From Deinococcales bacterium (GTDB lineage Bacteria > Deinococcota > Deinococci > Deinococcales > JAAFIG01), in NCBI GenBank assembly GCA_013298595.1, contig JAAFIG010000048.1, positions 1 through 28,645 of the forward strand: DNA of 28,645 nucleotides, written 5' to 3'. This document shows, piece after piece, positions 1 to 8,868 of this stretch (positions are counted from its first letter, which is position 1; each line of letters begins with the position of its first letter). The position numbers were made by a program, and so were the translations under genes. The notes below the pieces were generated by a model. The model did no database searches, had not been told where the DNA came from, and worked only from the letters and a program-made list of their open reading frames with translations.

Positions 1-113
1 GGCAGAATTTTAGTCCAACCACTCGAGAAACTGTAAATTAAAGTCATTAAAATTGGCATGGTTAAATACAGCAACAACGCAATTAAAATGCCGCGTCGCA
101 AAAAGTTCATCAT
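1..113 (-). CDS. ABC transporter permease, second subunit (N-terminal fragment)
   Basis: This is the first 37 codons of a second inner-membrane permease, cut by the window edge. It begins MMNFLRRGILIALLLYLTMP, a short basic stretch followed by a hydrophobic first membrane segment, as in PotC/ThiP/FbpB-type permeases. Its first ATG (113-111) overlaps the TGA stop of the upstream permease (112-110) as ATGA, so the two are probably translationally coupled and form a heterodimeric channel. A second ATG directly follows, so the exact start is uncertain by one codon. The ATPase gene would be expected further left, outside the window. The permease role rests on context and hydrophobicity, since no EAA loop is visible in the fragment. 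Confidence 0.75.
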   Translation of the reverse strand, partial: MMNFLRRGILIALLLYLTMPILMTLIYSFSSGWTKIL

Positions 114-943
114 CCTGCACCACCTTGTAAAGCTGCCGACCAGCGTCTTGAGCTGCGATAAAGCACCAAGCAGACCAGTAAAACCACTGCCATCATGCAA
201 GAAAGAGCTGCGGCTGCACCTGGGTCGTAACCCACTTGCCCAGAAACCTGAAAACCAATTTGGGTTGGTAACAAATTAATACTGCCTTGCGATAAAGCAT
301 ACACCGTGGCATAGGCTCCAAAAGAATTAGCAAACAGCAATGCCAACGAACCCAACAACGAAGGTAACAACACAGGAATACCAACTCGCCACCAGAATAA
401 CAACGGTGATGCCCCAAGCCCTCGAGCTGCCTCGAGCCAATCTTTTTGAATCGCGGCGAAGGCGGGTAGCATTAACACAGTCATCAGGGGCCATTGAAAA
501 TACAAGTACACCAAATGCAAATTCTGTCGTTTATAAATATCTATTGTCTCGAGATTTAAAGCTTGTAACACAGCATTAAAAACCCCAGTTGTACCCAGTA
601 ACACCACAAAAGCAAATGCCAATGGAACACCAGCAAAATTGGCAGCAACACCACTCAAACCAGCTAATAAACGCTGAGTTAAAGCTTTACTACGCCATAA
701 CGCCCCAGCCGTTAATGTTCCCAGAATTCCACCTTCAAGTGCACTTTGAAAACTTAGTGTCACACTATTGCCTAGTGCTCGAAAAAAAAGTGTTTTAGTG
801 GCTTCTGCCCAATGCTCGAGTGTAAAACCAGTTTTGTTGGTAAAAGCTGTTAAAACCAAAAAAGCCCCTGGTAAAACCAGAAACAGTATTAAAAAAAGCA
901 TAAAACTAAAGGCTATCAGTATCGAAACAAAACGTAAATTCAT
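110..943 (-). CDS. ABC transporter permease, binding-protein-dependent importer
   Basis: This 277-residue integral membrane protein has about six hydrophobic segments. It carries the cytoplasmic EAA coupling loop EAARGLGASPLLFWWRVGIP near residues 171-190, the site that contacts the ATPase in type I importers. Length and motif fit the permease family used for iron(III), polyamine, thiamine or phosphonate uptake; the substrate cannot be told. The ATG at 943 has a Shine-Dalgarno GAGG that is part of a CTCGAGG sequence 6 nt upstream. The gene follows the binding-protein gene, with a strong hairpin between them that probably lowers permease expression relative to the binding protein. Its stop overlaps the start of the next permease. 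Confidence 0.88.
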   Translation of the reverse strand: MNLRFVSILIAFSFMLFLILFLVLPGAFLVLTAFTNKTGFTLEHWAEATKTLFFRALGNSVTLSFQSALEGGILGTLTAGALWRSKALTQRLLAGLSGVAANFAGVPLAFAFVVLLGTTGVFNAVLQALNLETIDIYKRQNLHLVYLYFQWPLMTVLMLPAFAAIQKDWLEAARGLGASPLLFWWRVGIPVLLPSLLGSLALLFANSFGAYATVYALSQGSINLLPTQIGFQVSGQVGYDPGAAAALSCMMAVVLLVCLVLYRSSRRWSAALQGGAG

Positions 944-966
944 AGGATACCTCGAGCTGAATAAAG

Positions 967-1000
967 AAAAGAGGATGAGATTTTTAGCTCATCCTCTTTT
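967..1000 (-). terminator. Intra-operon terminator/attenuator hairpin after the binding-protein gene
   Basis: A perfect 13-bp stem (967-979 with 988-1000) with an 8-nt loop lies 10 bp past the binding-protein stop codon. Read on the minus strand it ends in a T-rich tract. In its place between binding protein and permease it probably gives partial termination or 3'-end protection of the binding-protein mRNA. Confidence 0.8.
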
Positions 1001-1009
1001 CTCGAGATT

Positions 1010-2071
1010 TTATTGTTCTACAACATTGGTTGCCCACAGTTCGCCAATATTTTTAACGATGTCAGGCATTTGCTTCCAAGCTTTAATTGGTACGACTTTG
1101 TTGTATTGGAAAGCAGGAATCATTTTTGCACGAATGCTGGCGGGTAAGTTCTTACGGATTTTCTCGCGGATAGGTTGAGCGCCGCCTTCGGCGTACATAC
1201 GTTGACCTTCGTCGGAGAAAAGGAATTCCATAAACAACTTAGCCACATTTGGACGAGCCGTAAAAGCATTAATGACTGGGGCATACGGTCCTGTGGTGGT
1301 GGCATCCAGAGGGATACGGATTTCGATATTGATATTGTTATCGGCTAATTGGCGCTTAAAGTTTAAGCCGTTGTAATCCCAGTTAATACCAATGGCCACT
1401 TCGCCTTTTTGAATATTTGCCAGCGATGGCACAGTGGGTAATAAATTACCTGATTTTTGTAATTTTGCAAAGAAATCAATACCCGGTTTGACATTGGTTT
1501 CCGAACCACCAAATGCCATAGCTGCTGCAATCACAGCGTATTGTGCATTGGCGGCTTTACGAGGATCGTTAACTGCAATTTTGCCTTTGTATTCGGGGCG
1601 TAACAAATCGCGCCAAGTACGAGGAATGGTTTTGACCAATTTAGGATTTACGACAAAAGCTATTGCGCCATAATAAGCAGCCGCATAATGACCATCTGCA
1701 CCTTTTGCCCAATCAGGGATTTCACTCCACTTACTGTTTTTATATGGCATAAACGCGCCTTGCTCGGTACCAATTGGACCAAATGCCAAGCCGACATCGC
1801 CAACATCGGCAACGGGTGCATTTTTCTCGGCTAAGAATTTAGCGATTTCCTCAGCACTGCTCATATCGGTATCGGTTTGTGTAACACCATATTTGCTGGT
1901 GAATACCTGCCACATCTTCTCGTAATTTAACCAATCATTGGGAATGCCATAACTGACGATTTTACCTTCTTGCTTAGCTTTGGCTGCTAATTCAGAAATG
2001 GTATCACCTGCCATGACTGCACCAAGACCTGTGAATAAAACTGCGCCGAACAACATCGTGGATTTCTTCAT
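1010..2071 (-). CDS. ABC transporter periplasmic substrate-binding protein
   Basis: This 353-residue protein opens with a Sec signal peptide: basic MKKS, a hydrophobic core, and likely cleavage after AVMA near residue 21. There is no lipobox Cys, so it is probably a soluble periplasmic protein. The body has the bilobal family 1 extracellular solute-binding pattern, with the TWRDLLRPEYKGKIAVNDP hinge segment near residues 152-170 that is typical of iron(III)/polyamine/phosphonate binding proteins. The ligand is not predictable here. The start ATG at 2071 has a strong Shine-Dalgarno GAGGAGG, overlapping a CTCGAG site. It is the first gene of the minus-strand importer operon. Oddly, the gene has no internal CTCGAG, unlike nearly every other gene in the window. 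Confidence 0.88.
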   Translation of the reverse strand: MKKSTMLFGAVLFTGLGAVMAGDTISELAAKAKQEGKIVSYGIPNDWLNYEKMWQVFTSKYGVTQTDTDMSSAEEIAKFLAEKNAPVADVGDVGLAFGPIGTEQGAFMPYKNSKWSEIPDWAKGADGHYAAAYYGAIAFVVNPKLVKTIPRTWRDLLRPEYKGKIAVNDPRKAANAQYAVIAAAMAFGGSETNVKPGIDFFAKLQKSGNLLPTVPSLANIQKGEVAIGINWDYNGLNFKRQLADNNINIEIRIPLDATTTGPYAPVINAFTARPNVAKLFMEFLFSDEGQRMYAEGGAQPIREKIRKNLPASIRAKMIPAFQYNKVVPIKAWKQMPDIVKNIGELWATNVVEQ

Positions 2072-2191
2072 ACTTCCTCCTCGAGCTTGTACCCAACCGT
2101 CAGTCTAAAATTGTGTTGTCAGCACTTTATCATGGAATCTTCATTGAATGCTTGCTCTTGCGGGAAGGCTGGGTGAGCGGTGTAGCATACA

Positions 2192-2199
2192 AGAGGAGG
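2192..2199 (+). promoter_or_regulatory. Strong Shine-Dalgarno of the MIP channel gene
   Basis: AGAGGAGG lies 7 nt before the ATG at 2207 and fixes that start. No convincing -35/-10 pair is visible between 2072 and 2191. Confidence 0.7.
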
Positions 2200-2206
2200 A
2201 ATTTAT

Positions 2207-2857
2207 ATGGCAGCTTTTATAGCAGAATTTATTGGCACATTTGCACTAACACTGATTGGTGCAGGCGCAATTATCAATGGCGGAGCAGGATTGGTTGGTG
2301 TGGCACTGGCACATGGTTTAGTGATTGTGGTTTTTGGTACGGCACTCGGTGCAATCTCAGGAGGACATTTCAACCCAGCTGTCAGTGTGGCGATGCTGGC
2401 AACAGGTCGAATAGACCCGATTAAAGCCCTTGGTTATATTGTCTCACAAGTGCTCGGAAGCATTGTTGCTGCCTTTATCCTGACCCAAGTATTCCCAGCC
2501 GAAGCCATCACCACCGCAAAACTTGGGACACCACTGCTCTCGAGTACGACTTCGGTTGGTGCAGGCATTATTCTCGAGTTTATCACCACATTTTTCCTAG
2601 TCACTGCAATTTTTGGTACGGCTGTTGATGCTCGAGCACCTAAACTCGGCGCATTATTTATTGGGCTAACTGTCACACTAGATATTCTGTGTATTGGACC
2701 AATGACAGGCGCTGCTATGAACCCAGCCCGGCAAATTGGACCTGCGTTAATTGGTGGCTATCTCGAGAATTTCTGGTTGTATTGGATTGCGCCAATTGCT
2801 GGTGCGGTAGCCGCCGCCTTTTTATACGATGGTTTGTTTCATAAGCGCACCGATTAA
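2207..2857 (+). CDS. MIP-family channel (aquaporin-type)
   Basis: This 216-residue, six-helix major intrinsic protein carries both half-helix motifs: SGGHFNPAV with NPA at 56-58, and MNPAR with NPA at 172-174. It would sit in the inner membrane as a tetramer passing water or small neutral solutes. Aligned by hand to E. coli AqpZ, the aromatic/arginine filter positions Phe43, His174, Thr183 and Arg189 correspond to His36, Ile160, Ala169 and Arg175. That set is unlike AqpZ and resembles plant tonoplast intrinsic proteins, some of which pass ammonia, urea or hydrogen peroxide. Hence no aqpZ symbol is assigned. The gene is divergent from the importer operon and convergent with murA, with which it shares a terminator. 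The ATG at 2207 is fixed by a strong Shine-Dalgarno. Confidence 0.92.
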   Translation: MAAFIAEFIGTFALTLIGAGAIINGGAGLVGVALAHGLVIVVFGTALGAISGGHFNPAVSVAMLATGRIDPIKALGYIVSQVLGSIVAAFILTQVFPAEAITTAKLGTPLLSSTTSVGAGIILEFITTFFLVTAIFGTAVDARAPKLGALFIGLTVTLDILCIGPMTGAAMNPARQIGPALIGGYLENFWLYWIAPIAGAVAAAFLYDGLFHKRTD

Positions 2858-2873
2858 TGGTTCGAGTCAACAA

Positions 2874-2900
2874 AAAAGAGCAGCCGCAAGCTGCTCTTTT
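2874..2900. terminator. Bidirectional terminator between the MIP gene and murA
   Basis: A perfect 11-bp stem (2874-2884 with 2890-2900), loop CGCAA, has an A run on the left and a T run on the right. It lies between the convergent stops at 2857 (plus) and 2913 (minus) and can serve both genes. Confidence 0.9.
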
Positions 2901-2912
2901 AATTTCTCTTGA

Positions 2913-4223
2913 TTATGCAACTTGGGCAAAGGCTAGTTCATCACGGACAACATGCACACCAATGCTGGTCAAGCGTTCAACGAGGCGCTCGTACCCACGG
3001 TTAAGATATTGCACACCTTCGATATGGGTTTCGCCTTCGGCAGCCGATGCAGCAATCACCAAAGCAGCTCCAGCCCGAATATCAGCAGCTTTGACAGGAG
3101 CACCTGTTAATCTCGAGCCTTCGATCAAAATGCTGTGATCTAAGACTTCGGTTTTTGCGCCTAAACGGTTGAGTTCGGCGCTGTACCCAAAGCGGGTGGT
3201 GTAGACAGGGTCGGTGATGCGGCTATGCCCTGATACAGTAGCGAGGTACGCTGCCATCATTGGTTGTAAATCGGTGGGGAAACCAGGGAAACTCGAGACC
3301 GTTACTGAGACGGGTTTTAAGTGATTAGAACGAGCATCCAAGTAAATGGTGGTATTGTCTAACTCGAGGATTTTGACACCACTTTCAGTTAACTTAGCGG
3401 TTAAAGCACGCATGTGGTCAACATTGGCATTGGTCAGGGTTAACTCGCCGCGAGTAGCGGCGGCTGCCAGTAAGTAGGTGCCAGCTTCAAGCCGATCTGG
3501 TATGACTGTGTATTCGCCACCTGTTAACGCTGCTACGCCTTCGATCTCGAGGGTATGACTGCCAACACCGCGAATTTTTGCGCCGAGAGTATTGAGGAAG
3601 TTGCAGAGATCTACAACGTCGGTGTCTATGCTGCAATTTTCTAAACGCACCATGCCAGTGCCGAGCACCACAGCACAAACAGCATTTTGGGTACCGCCAA
3701 CAGTCAACAGATCAAAAACAAAACGCCCAGAGAATGGGCGGTCGCGGACAGCAATAAAATCGCCGTTGTTTTCGACAATGGTAGCGCCTAATGCCCGTAA
3801 AGCTTTGATGTGTTGATCGACTGGGCGAACCCCGAAGGTGCAACCGCCTGGTTGTGGCACGCGAGCTTCACCAACTCGAGCTAGGAGTGGTCCCATGACG
3901 TTAAAACTGGCTCGCATCTTAGAAACAAGGCTGTATGGCGCTTCAACACTGGTAATTTCTGGGGCGTGAATGGTCAGGGTGTGTTCGGATTGCCACGCAA
4001 ATTTGACACCTAAGCTCGAGACGATACTGAGAATCACTTCGACATCAGATAAACGAGGAATGCCATGTAAGGTGACAGGTTCGCCGCATAGGATGCTGGC
4101 TGCAAGGATTGGTAAGGCAGCATTTTTACTTGGGTTGACGGGCAAGGTTCCCGAGATGGCGTTGCCGCCACGTATGAGTAATGGTGCGCTGGACATGGTT
4201 TTTGATTCAAATAGTGGTGGCAT
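2913..4223 (-). CDS. murA: UDP-N-acetylglucosamine 1-carboxyvinyltransferase
   Basis: MurA transfers enolpyruvate from phosphoenolpyruvate to UDP-GlcNAc, the first committed step of peptidoglycan synthesis, in the cytosol. The N-terminal loop NPSKNAALP carries the conserved Lys (about residue 33). The active-site loop PGGCTFGVRPVD has the catalytic Cys at about residue 128, so the enzyme should be fosfomycin-sensitive. The C-terminal half has the expected PDRLEAGT and FPTDLQPMM motifs. At about 436 residues it has normal length. I chose the ATG at 4223 because AAGGA lies 8 nt upstream; the ATG at 4229 would leave only 2 nt of spacing, and in-frame codons up to 4262 have no ribosome site. A promoter lies at 4301-4328. 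It is a monocistronic minus-strand gene. Confidence 0.96.
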   Translation of the reverse strand: MPPLFESKTMSSAPLLIRGGNAISGTLPVNPSKNAALPILAASILCGEPVTLHGIPRLSDVEVILSIVSSLGVKFAWQSEHTLTIHAPEITSVEAPYSLVSKMRASFNVMGPLLARVGEARVPQPGGCTFGVRPVDQHIKALRALGATIVENNGDFIAVRDRPFSGRFVFDLLTVGGTQNAVCAVVLGTGMVRLENCSIDTDVVDLCNFLNTLGAKIRGVGSHTLEIEGVAALTGGEYTVIPDRLEAGTYLLAAAATRGELTLTNANVDHMRALTAKLTESGVKILELDNTTIYLDARSNHLKPVSVTVSSFPGFPTDLQPMMAAYLATVSGHSRITDPVYTTRFGYSAELNRLGAKTEVLDHSILIEGSRLTGAPVKAADIRAGAALVIAASAAEGETHIEGVQYLNRGYERLVERLTSIGVHVVRDELAFAQVA

Positions 4224-4300
4224 CTTCATTATCCTTTTCTCCCAAATCGGTCTGGATACCATAGTGCGAGGGAATTGCTCTCTTCGAGCAGTATGTGAGT

Positions 4301-4328
4301 ATTATACACATCAACAGCAAAATGTGAA
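4301..4328 (-). promoter_or_regulatory. Predicted murA promoter
   Basis: On the minus strand, TTCACA (4328-4323) and TATAAT (4306-4301) are separated by 16 bp, five and six matches to the sigma-70 consensus. A start near 4294 would give a leader of about 70 nt. The rest of the 190-bp intergenic region 4224-4413 holds only this and the -10 of the next plus-strand gene. Confidence 0.65.
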
Positions 4329-4402
4329 AGTGGGTGATATCATACTATTACTCGAGATTACGTAGACACACAACCGTCACACGCATAGCATCAAACTCGT
4401 GG

Positions 4403-4408
4403 TACTAT
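4403..4408 (+). promoter_or_regulatory. -10 box of a probable leaderless transcript
   Basis: TACTAT ends 5 nt before the GTG at 4414, and no Shine-Dalgarno is present. This is close to the 6-nt spacing seen at ten other genes here. Confidence 0.5.
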
Positions 4409-4413
4409 AGCTT

Positions 4414-4638
4414 GTGCCTAAGAAGGAAAAAAAGCGTTTACAAGTTGTTATCAGCGATGAACAAGACGCATTACTGACCAAAGCTGCCTACGAACTGAGT
4501 AGTGCAGAACGACTTGTTTCCAAATCCGAAGTGGTTCGGTTGGCAATCGAAAAAATCAGTGCAGAACTCGAGAACAGCAGTGCACTCGAGCCATTACTGC
4601 GTCAACTTCTAGCCGAAGAAAAAGACGACGACGAATAA
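4414..4638 (+). CDS. Small ribbon-helix-helix-like protein
   Basis: This 74-residue protein has a Lys-rich N-terminus, then a short strand QVVISDEQ, then two helices ending SKSEVVRLAIEKI. That is the order of a ribbon-helix-helix (CopG/Arc/MetJ-like) DNA-binding fold, in which the strand pairs in a dimer and the SxSEVVRxAI helix is typical. The C-terminus is acidic (EEKDDDE). It starts with GTG at 4414, preceded by a TACTAT -10 and no ribosome site. No toxin gene is adjacent, so an antitoxin role is not supported; a small regulator is more likely (inference). The next gene is 46 bp downstream on the same strand. Confidence 0.7.
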   Translation: MPKKEKKRLQVVISDEQDALLTKAAYELSSAERLVSKSEVVRLAIEKISAELENSSALEPLLRQLLAEEKDDDE

Positions 4639-4670
4639 TCCAGTTTCATCGTTCTCGAGAAAAGCCCAAG

Positions 4671-4676
4671 TATAGT
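4671..4676 (+). promoter_or_regulatory. -10 box before the lipoprotein gene
   Basis: TATAGT ends 8 nt before the ATG at 4685. No Shine-Dalgarno is seen, so the leader would be at most 1-2 nt. Confidence 0.4.
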
Positions 4677-4684
4677 AACAAGCG

Positions 4685-5059
4685 ATGCGCGGCTTTTTAC
4701 TAGCTATTAGTTTGGGACTGCTCTCGAGTTGCAGTTTTACCTTTTTACCTTTTACACCACGCCCACTGGATATTCCACCCGCTATTATTATAGCCAACGA
4801 CAGTGTTTTAACTCGTAGCCAGAACAGTATTGTTTTACGGGTGAACTTGATTAAAGTACCTAACGAAGGCTATCTCAGTGCCAGCTTGTACTTAAAAACC
4901 GATCGAACTGAACGCCGCATCGCCGAAGACAGCAAACTGATTAGCACCGACTCAAGAAATCTCGAGTTTAGTTTCCCAGATGCCAAACTTGGTTCGTACC
5001 GCGCTTATTTGTTCTGGCAAGGTAGCATTGTGCGTCAATTTGAATTTACCCTCGAGTAA
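4685..5059 (+). CDS. Small predicted lipoprotein of unknown function
   Basis: The 124-residue product starts with a short hydrophobic signal and a lipobox LSSC at residues 13-16, so Cys16 would be acylated after signal peptidase II cleavage. The mature part is about 110 residues, rich in beta-prone stretches such as SIVLRVNLIKVP and YLSASLYLKT, and ends in a segment with YRAYLFWQG. It may be a small Ig-like or beta-sandwich domain, but I do not recognise a family. It lies between the ribbon-helix-helix gene and proS. A TATAGT -10 is 8 nt upstream of the ATG. Its last codons form CTCGAGTAA. Confidence 0.72.
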   Translation: MRGFLLAISLGLLSSCSFTFLPFTPRPLDIPPAIIIANDSVLTRSQNSIVLRVNLIKVPNEGYLSASLYLKTDRTERRIAEDSKLISTDSRNLEFSFPDAKLGSYRAYLFWQGSIVRQFEFTLE

Positions 5060-5077
5060 ATGCCATCTATCTGCTAA

Positions 5078-6556
<1,479 letters not shown>

Positions 6557-6680
6557 GCTGTTCGGCTGAAGCCAAAGTAATCGGAACTCGAGTACATTGC
6601 ACCTATGTTTTGCGACCTCGAGTTTCGAGAATCTGGGATTGAATAATTTCATCCGTCCCCATTCTTTTCTCGAGGTCCTT

Positions 6681-8099
6681 ATGATAAAAACCCGTATAGC
6701 CCCAAGCCCAACTGGAGATCCACACGTCGGCACGATATACCAAGCCCTATTTAACCGCGTTTTTGCCCATCAGAACAATGGCAAATTTATTCTTCGTATC
6801 GAAGATACCGACCGCACCCGTTTCAACCCAGAATCACAACGTCGTTTACTCGAGATGCTCGACTGGGTGGGGCTACCAGCCGATGAATCACCAACAGTGG
6901 GCGGACCAGCAGGCAGTTACATCCAAACCGAACGCGTAGCAAATCATCAAAAGTACGCAGCCCAAATGCTCGAGGCTGGCACTGCGTACCGAGCCTTTGA
7001 CACCAGCGCCGAACTCGAGGAACGACGCAAAATTGCCGAAGCTGCCAAAGCCAGTTACCGAGGCTATGACCGCCGTGACCGCGACTTGTCAAAAGCCGAA
7101 TCCGATGATCAAGCCGCTAACGGCGAACCTTTTGTCATTCGGATTAAAGCACCACTCGAGGGTGAAGTGATTGTTCAAGATCGTTTGCGAGGCGCAGTCA
7201 CATTTAAAGCCACCGAACTTGACGACAAAGTGCTGCTCAAAGCCGATGGATTCCCCACCTATCATTTAGCTGCCATGTCCGACGATCACGATATGGGCGT
7301 AACCCACGTGATTCGTGCCGAGGAATGGCTGACCAGCACACCAATCCATAAACTCATTATCCAAGCCATGGGTTGGCAAGAACCCGAATGGATTCACACA
7401 CCACTTTTACGAAACCCAGATAAATCTAAACTCTCAAAACGAAAATCCAACACCAGTGTCGAAAGCTACAAAGACATGGGCATCACCCCAGAAGCCCTTG
7501 TCAATTACCTTGGCATGATGGCATTTAGTATGCCCGACGGACGCGAACTGTTTAATTTTACCGATTTACTCGAGCATTTTACATGGGAACGTGTTTCACT
7601 CGGTGGACCCGTTTTTGATATTGGAAAATTAACTTGGCTCAACGGGCGTTACATCCGCGAAGTGCTCACGCTCGAGGATGTCGTTGTCAGAGCCAAACCA
7701 TACCTCGAACAAGCAGGTTACGATTTATCCGACACAGCCAAACTGACTCGGGTGATTGATGCTCTCCGACCGCGTTTTGATACGTTTAGCGAAGTTGCCG
7801 AAAAAGCCTCATATTTTTACCAAGACATTGTTCTCGAGGACAAAGCCAAAGCCAAACTCGAAGAGGGGAGAGGTCATTTAGCTTCATTGCTCCCGCTGCT
7901 CGAGCCTGTGGCTTGGACTTGGGATGTCATAGAACCAATCATCAAAGGGTATGCCGAAAATGCAGGAGCAAAACTTGGTGCAGTCATGCAACCAATCCGA
8001 GCCGCGCTCACAGGTAAACTCGAGAGTCCTGGCATGGGCGAATTGCTCGAGGCACTGGGCAAGGAACTTTGCCTAACACGAATAAAGAATGCTGTCTAA
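6681..8099 (+). CDS. gltX: Glutamyl-tRNA synthetase
   Basis: This class I synthetase attaches glutamate to tRNA-Glu (and to tRNA-Gln where an amidotransferase exists). The HIGH-type motif is HVGT at residues 15-18 within APSPTGDPHVGT, and the KMSKS-type motif is KLSKRK at about 250-255. The protein is 472 residues, the normal length for the bacterial enzyme. The reading frame extends upstream to 6597, but the motif and a Shine-Dalgarno GAGG 5 nt before the ATG at 6681 fix this start; that GAGG is part of a CTCGAGG sequence. The upstream extension has no conserved sequence. It lies 124 bp after proS and ends 28 bp from the convergent CIA30 gene. Confidence 0.96.
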   Translation: MIKTRIAPSPTGDPHVGTIYQALFNRVFAHQNNGKFILRIEDTDRTRFNPESQRRLLEMLDWVGLPADESPTVGGPAGSYIQTERVANHQKYAAQMLEAGTAYRAFDTSAELEERRKIAEAAKASYRGYDRRDRDLSKAESDDQAANGEPFVIRIKAPLEGEVIVQDRLRGAVTFKATELDDKVLLKADGFPTYHLAAMSDDHDMGVTHVIRAEEWLTSTPIHKLIIQAMGWQEPEWIHTPLLRNPDKSKLSKRKSNTSVESYKDMGITPEALVNYLGMMAFSMPDGRELFNFTDLLEHFTWERVSLGGPVFDIGKLTWLNGRYIREVLTLEDVVVRAKPYLEQAGYDLSDTAKLTRVIDALRPRFDTFSEVAEKASYFYQDIVLEDKAKAKLEEGRGHLASLLPLLEPVAWTWDVIEPIIKGYAENAGAKLGAVMQPIRAALTGKLESPGMGELLEALGKELCLTRIKNAV

Positions 8100-8127
8100 A
8101 AGAAATTGGTCGGCTCGAGTTAGATTT

Positions 8128-8652
8128 TTACTGTCCTTTAATCCAGTCCAACTCGAGCTTAAAGCGCTCTGCTCGACCATTGCCAAAAGTCAGTCCAAAA
8201 AATGCTATTCGGCTCGTATCTAATGGATCGGCACGAATAAATTCTCCTGAACGCATGGCTCGAAAGGTATTGAAAGGTAACCGAACTTCTATCCATTTCC
8301 CTACCACCGTATTAAACTGCATTCGGTACGTAATTCGGCTGTTGGAGTCCATGCCAAGTTGCAGACCATAGCGTTTGCCATCGCCGCGTACCCGAAGTAC
8401 CAAACTCGAGAAATTTGATAAATCGTAACGACCTGCCACTGAACGAATTCCAGAAAAACCACCACCGTTTTCTAAACGAACCCGTCCTGTAAACTCGAGT
8501 AAACCATTGCGAAACGCAATCTGACTCCTCGAGATGCCACCCATGACGGCATCGTTGCGAAGATACCAAGTGGTTTCTTTGGGTTGAAATTCAAAAATGG
8601 TGGCAGCAACAGCTGAGCTAAGTAGCGCAAAGATGAGGGCAAAAACTTTCAT
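8128..8652 (-). CDS. Secreted CIA30-domain protein
   Basis: The 174-residue protein starts with MKVFALIFALLSSAVAA, a Sec signal peptide. A single CIA30-like beta-sandwich follows: WYLRNDAVMGGISRSQ, then FTGRVRLENGGGFSGIR, then LVLRVRGDGKRYGLQ. This pattern is known from complex I intermediate-associated protein 30 and its bacterial homologues. The fold resembles carbohydrate-binding modules, and the bacterial function is not established. The frame runs back to 8724, but I chose 8652 because it opens the signal peptide and has TACCCT exactly 6 nt upstream, as at other leaderless genes. There is no link to respiratory genes here. Confidence 0.85.
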   Translation of the reverse strand: MKVFALIFALLSSAVAATIFEFQPKETTWYLRNDAVMGGISRSQIAFRNGLLEFTGRVRLENGGGFSGIRSVAGRYDLSNFSSLVLRVRGDGKRYGLQLGMDSNSRITYRMQFNTVVGKWIEVRLPFNTFRAMRSGEFIRADPLDTSRIAFFGLTFGNGRAERFKLELDWIKGQ

Positions 8653-8658
8653 ACTAAA

Positions 8659-8664
8659 AGGGTA
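8659..8664 (-). promoter_or_regulatory. -10 box of the leaderless CIA30 gene
   Basis: On the minus strand TACCCT is followed by 6 nt (TTTAGT) and the ATG at 8652. The remaining region up to 8856 shows no RNA gene or clear repeat beyond two CTCGAG sites. Confidence 0.55.
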
Positions 8665-8856
8665 TACGAAACGTGTCACGGCAAATAGCGATAACTGACC
8701 ATTTTTTTCGTATGTTACGCTCAAGAAGATGAAAACTCGAGAATTAAAGATTTTGGGTTGCGCGGAGCTTACTCGAGACCGTTGGCAATACTTTATCTGT
8801 TGAATGGTTCAAAGCACTGCTCTAATCTGTCAATACACCAAAACCTTAAAACCGCG

Positions 8857-8862
8857 TAAACT
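8857..8862 (+). promoter_or_regulatory. -10 box of the leaderless aldehyde dehydrogenase gene
   Basis: TAAACT is followed by 6 nt (AAGCCC) and the ATG at 8869; no Shine-Dalgarno is seen. The same box, TAAACT-N6-ATG, recurs before the Uma2 gene at 20528. Confidence 0.6.
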
Positions 8863-8868
8863 AAGCCC

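Noticed and set aside
2113-2424. Alternative 103-codon frame over the start of the MIP gene
   Set aside because: It is a shifted-frame shadow; the overlapping frame has both NPA motifs and a strong Shine-Dalgarno.
4414-5059. Toxin-antitoxin pair of the ribbon-helix-helix protein with the next gene
   Set aside because: The next gene encodes a lipobox-bearing secreted protein, not a toxin fold.
6597-6680. N-terminal extension of gltX
   Set aside because: It has no conserved sequence, while the ATG at 6681 has a well-spaced ribosome site and opens at the family N-terminus.
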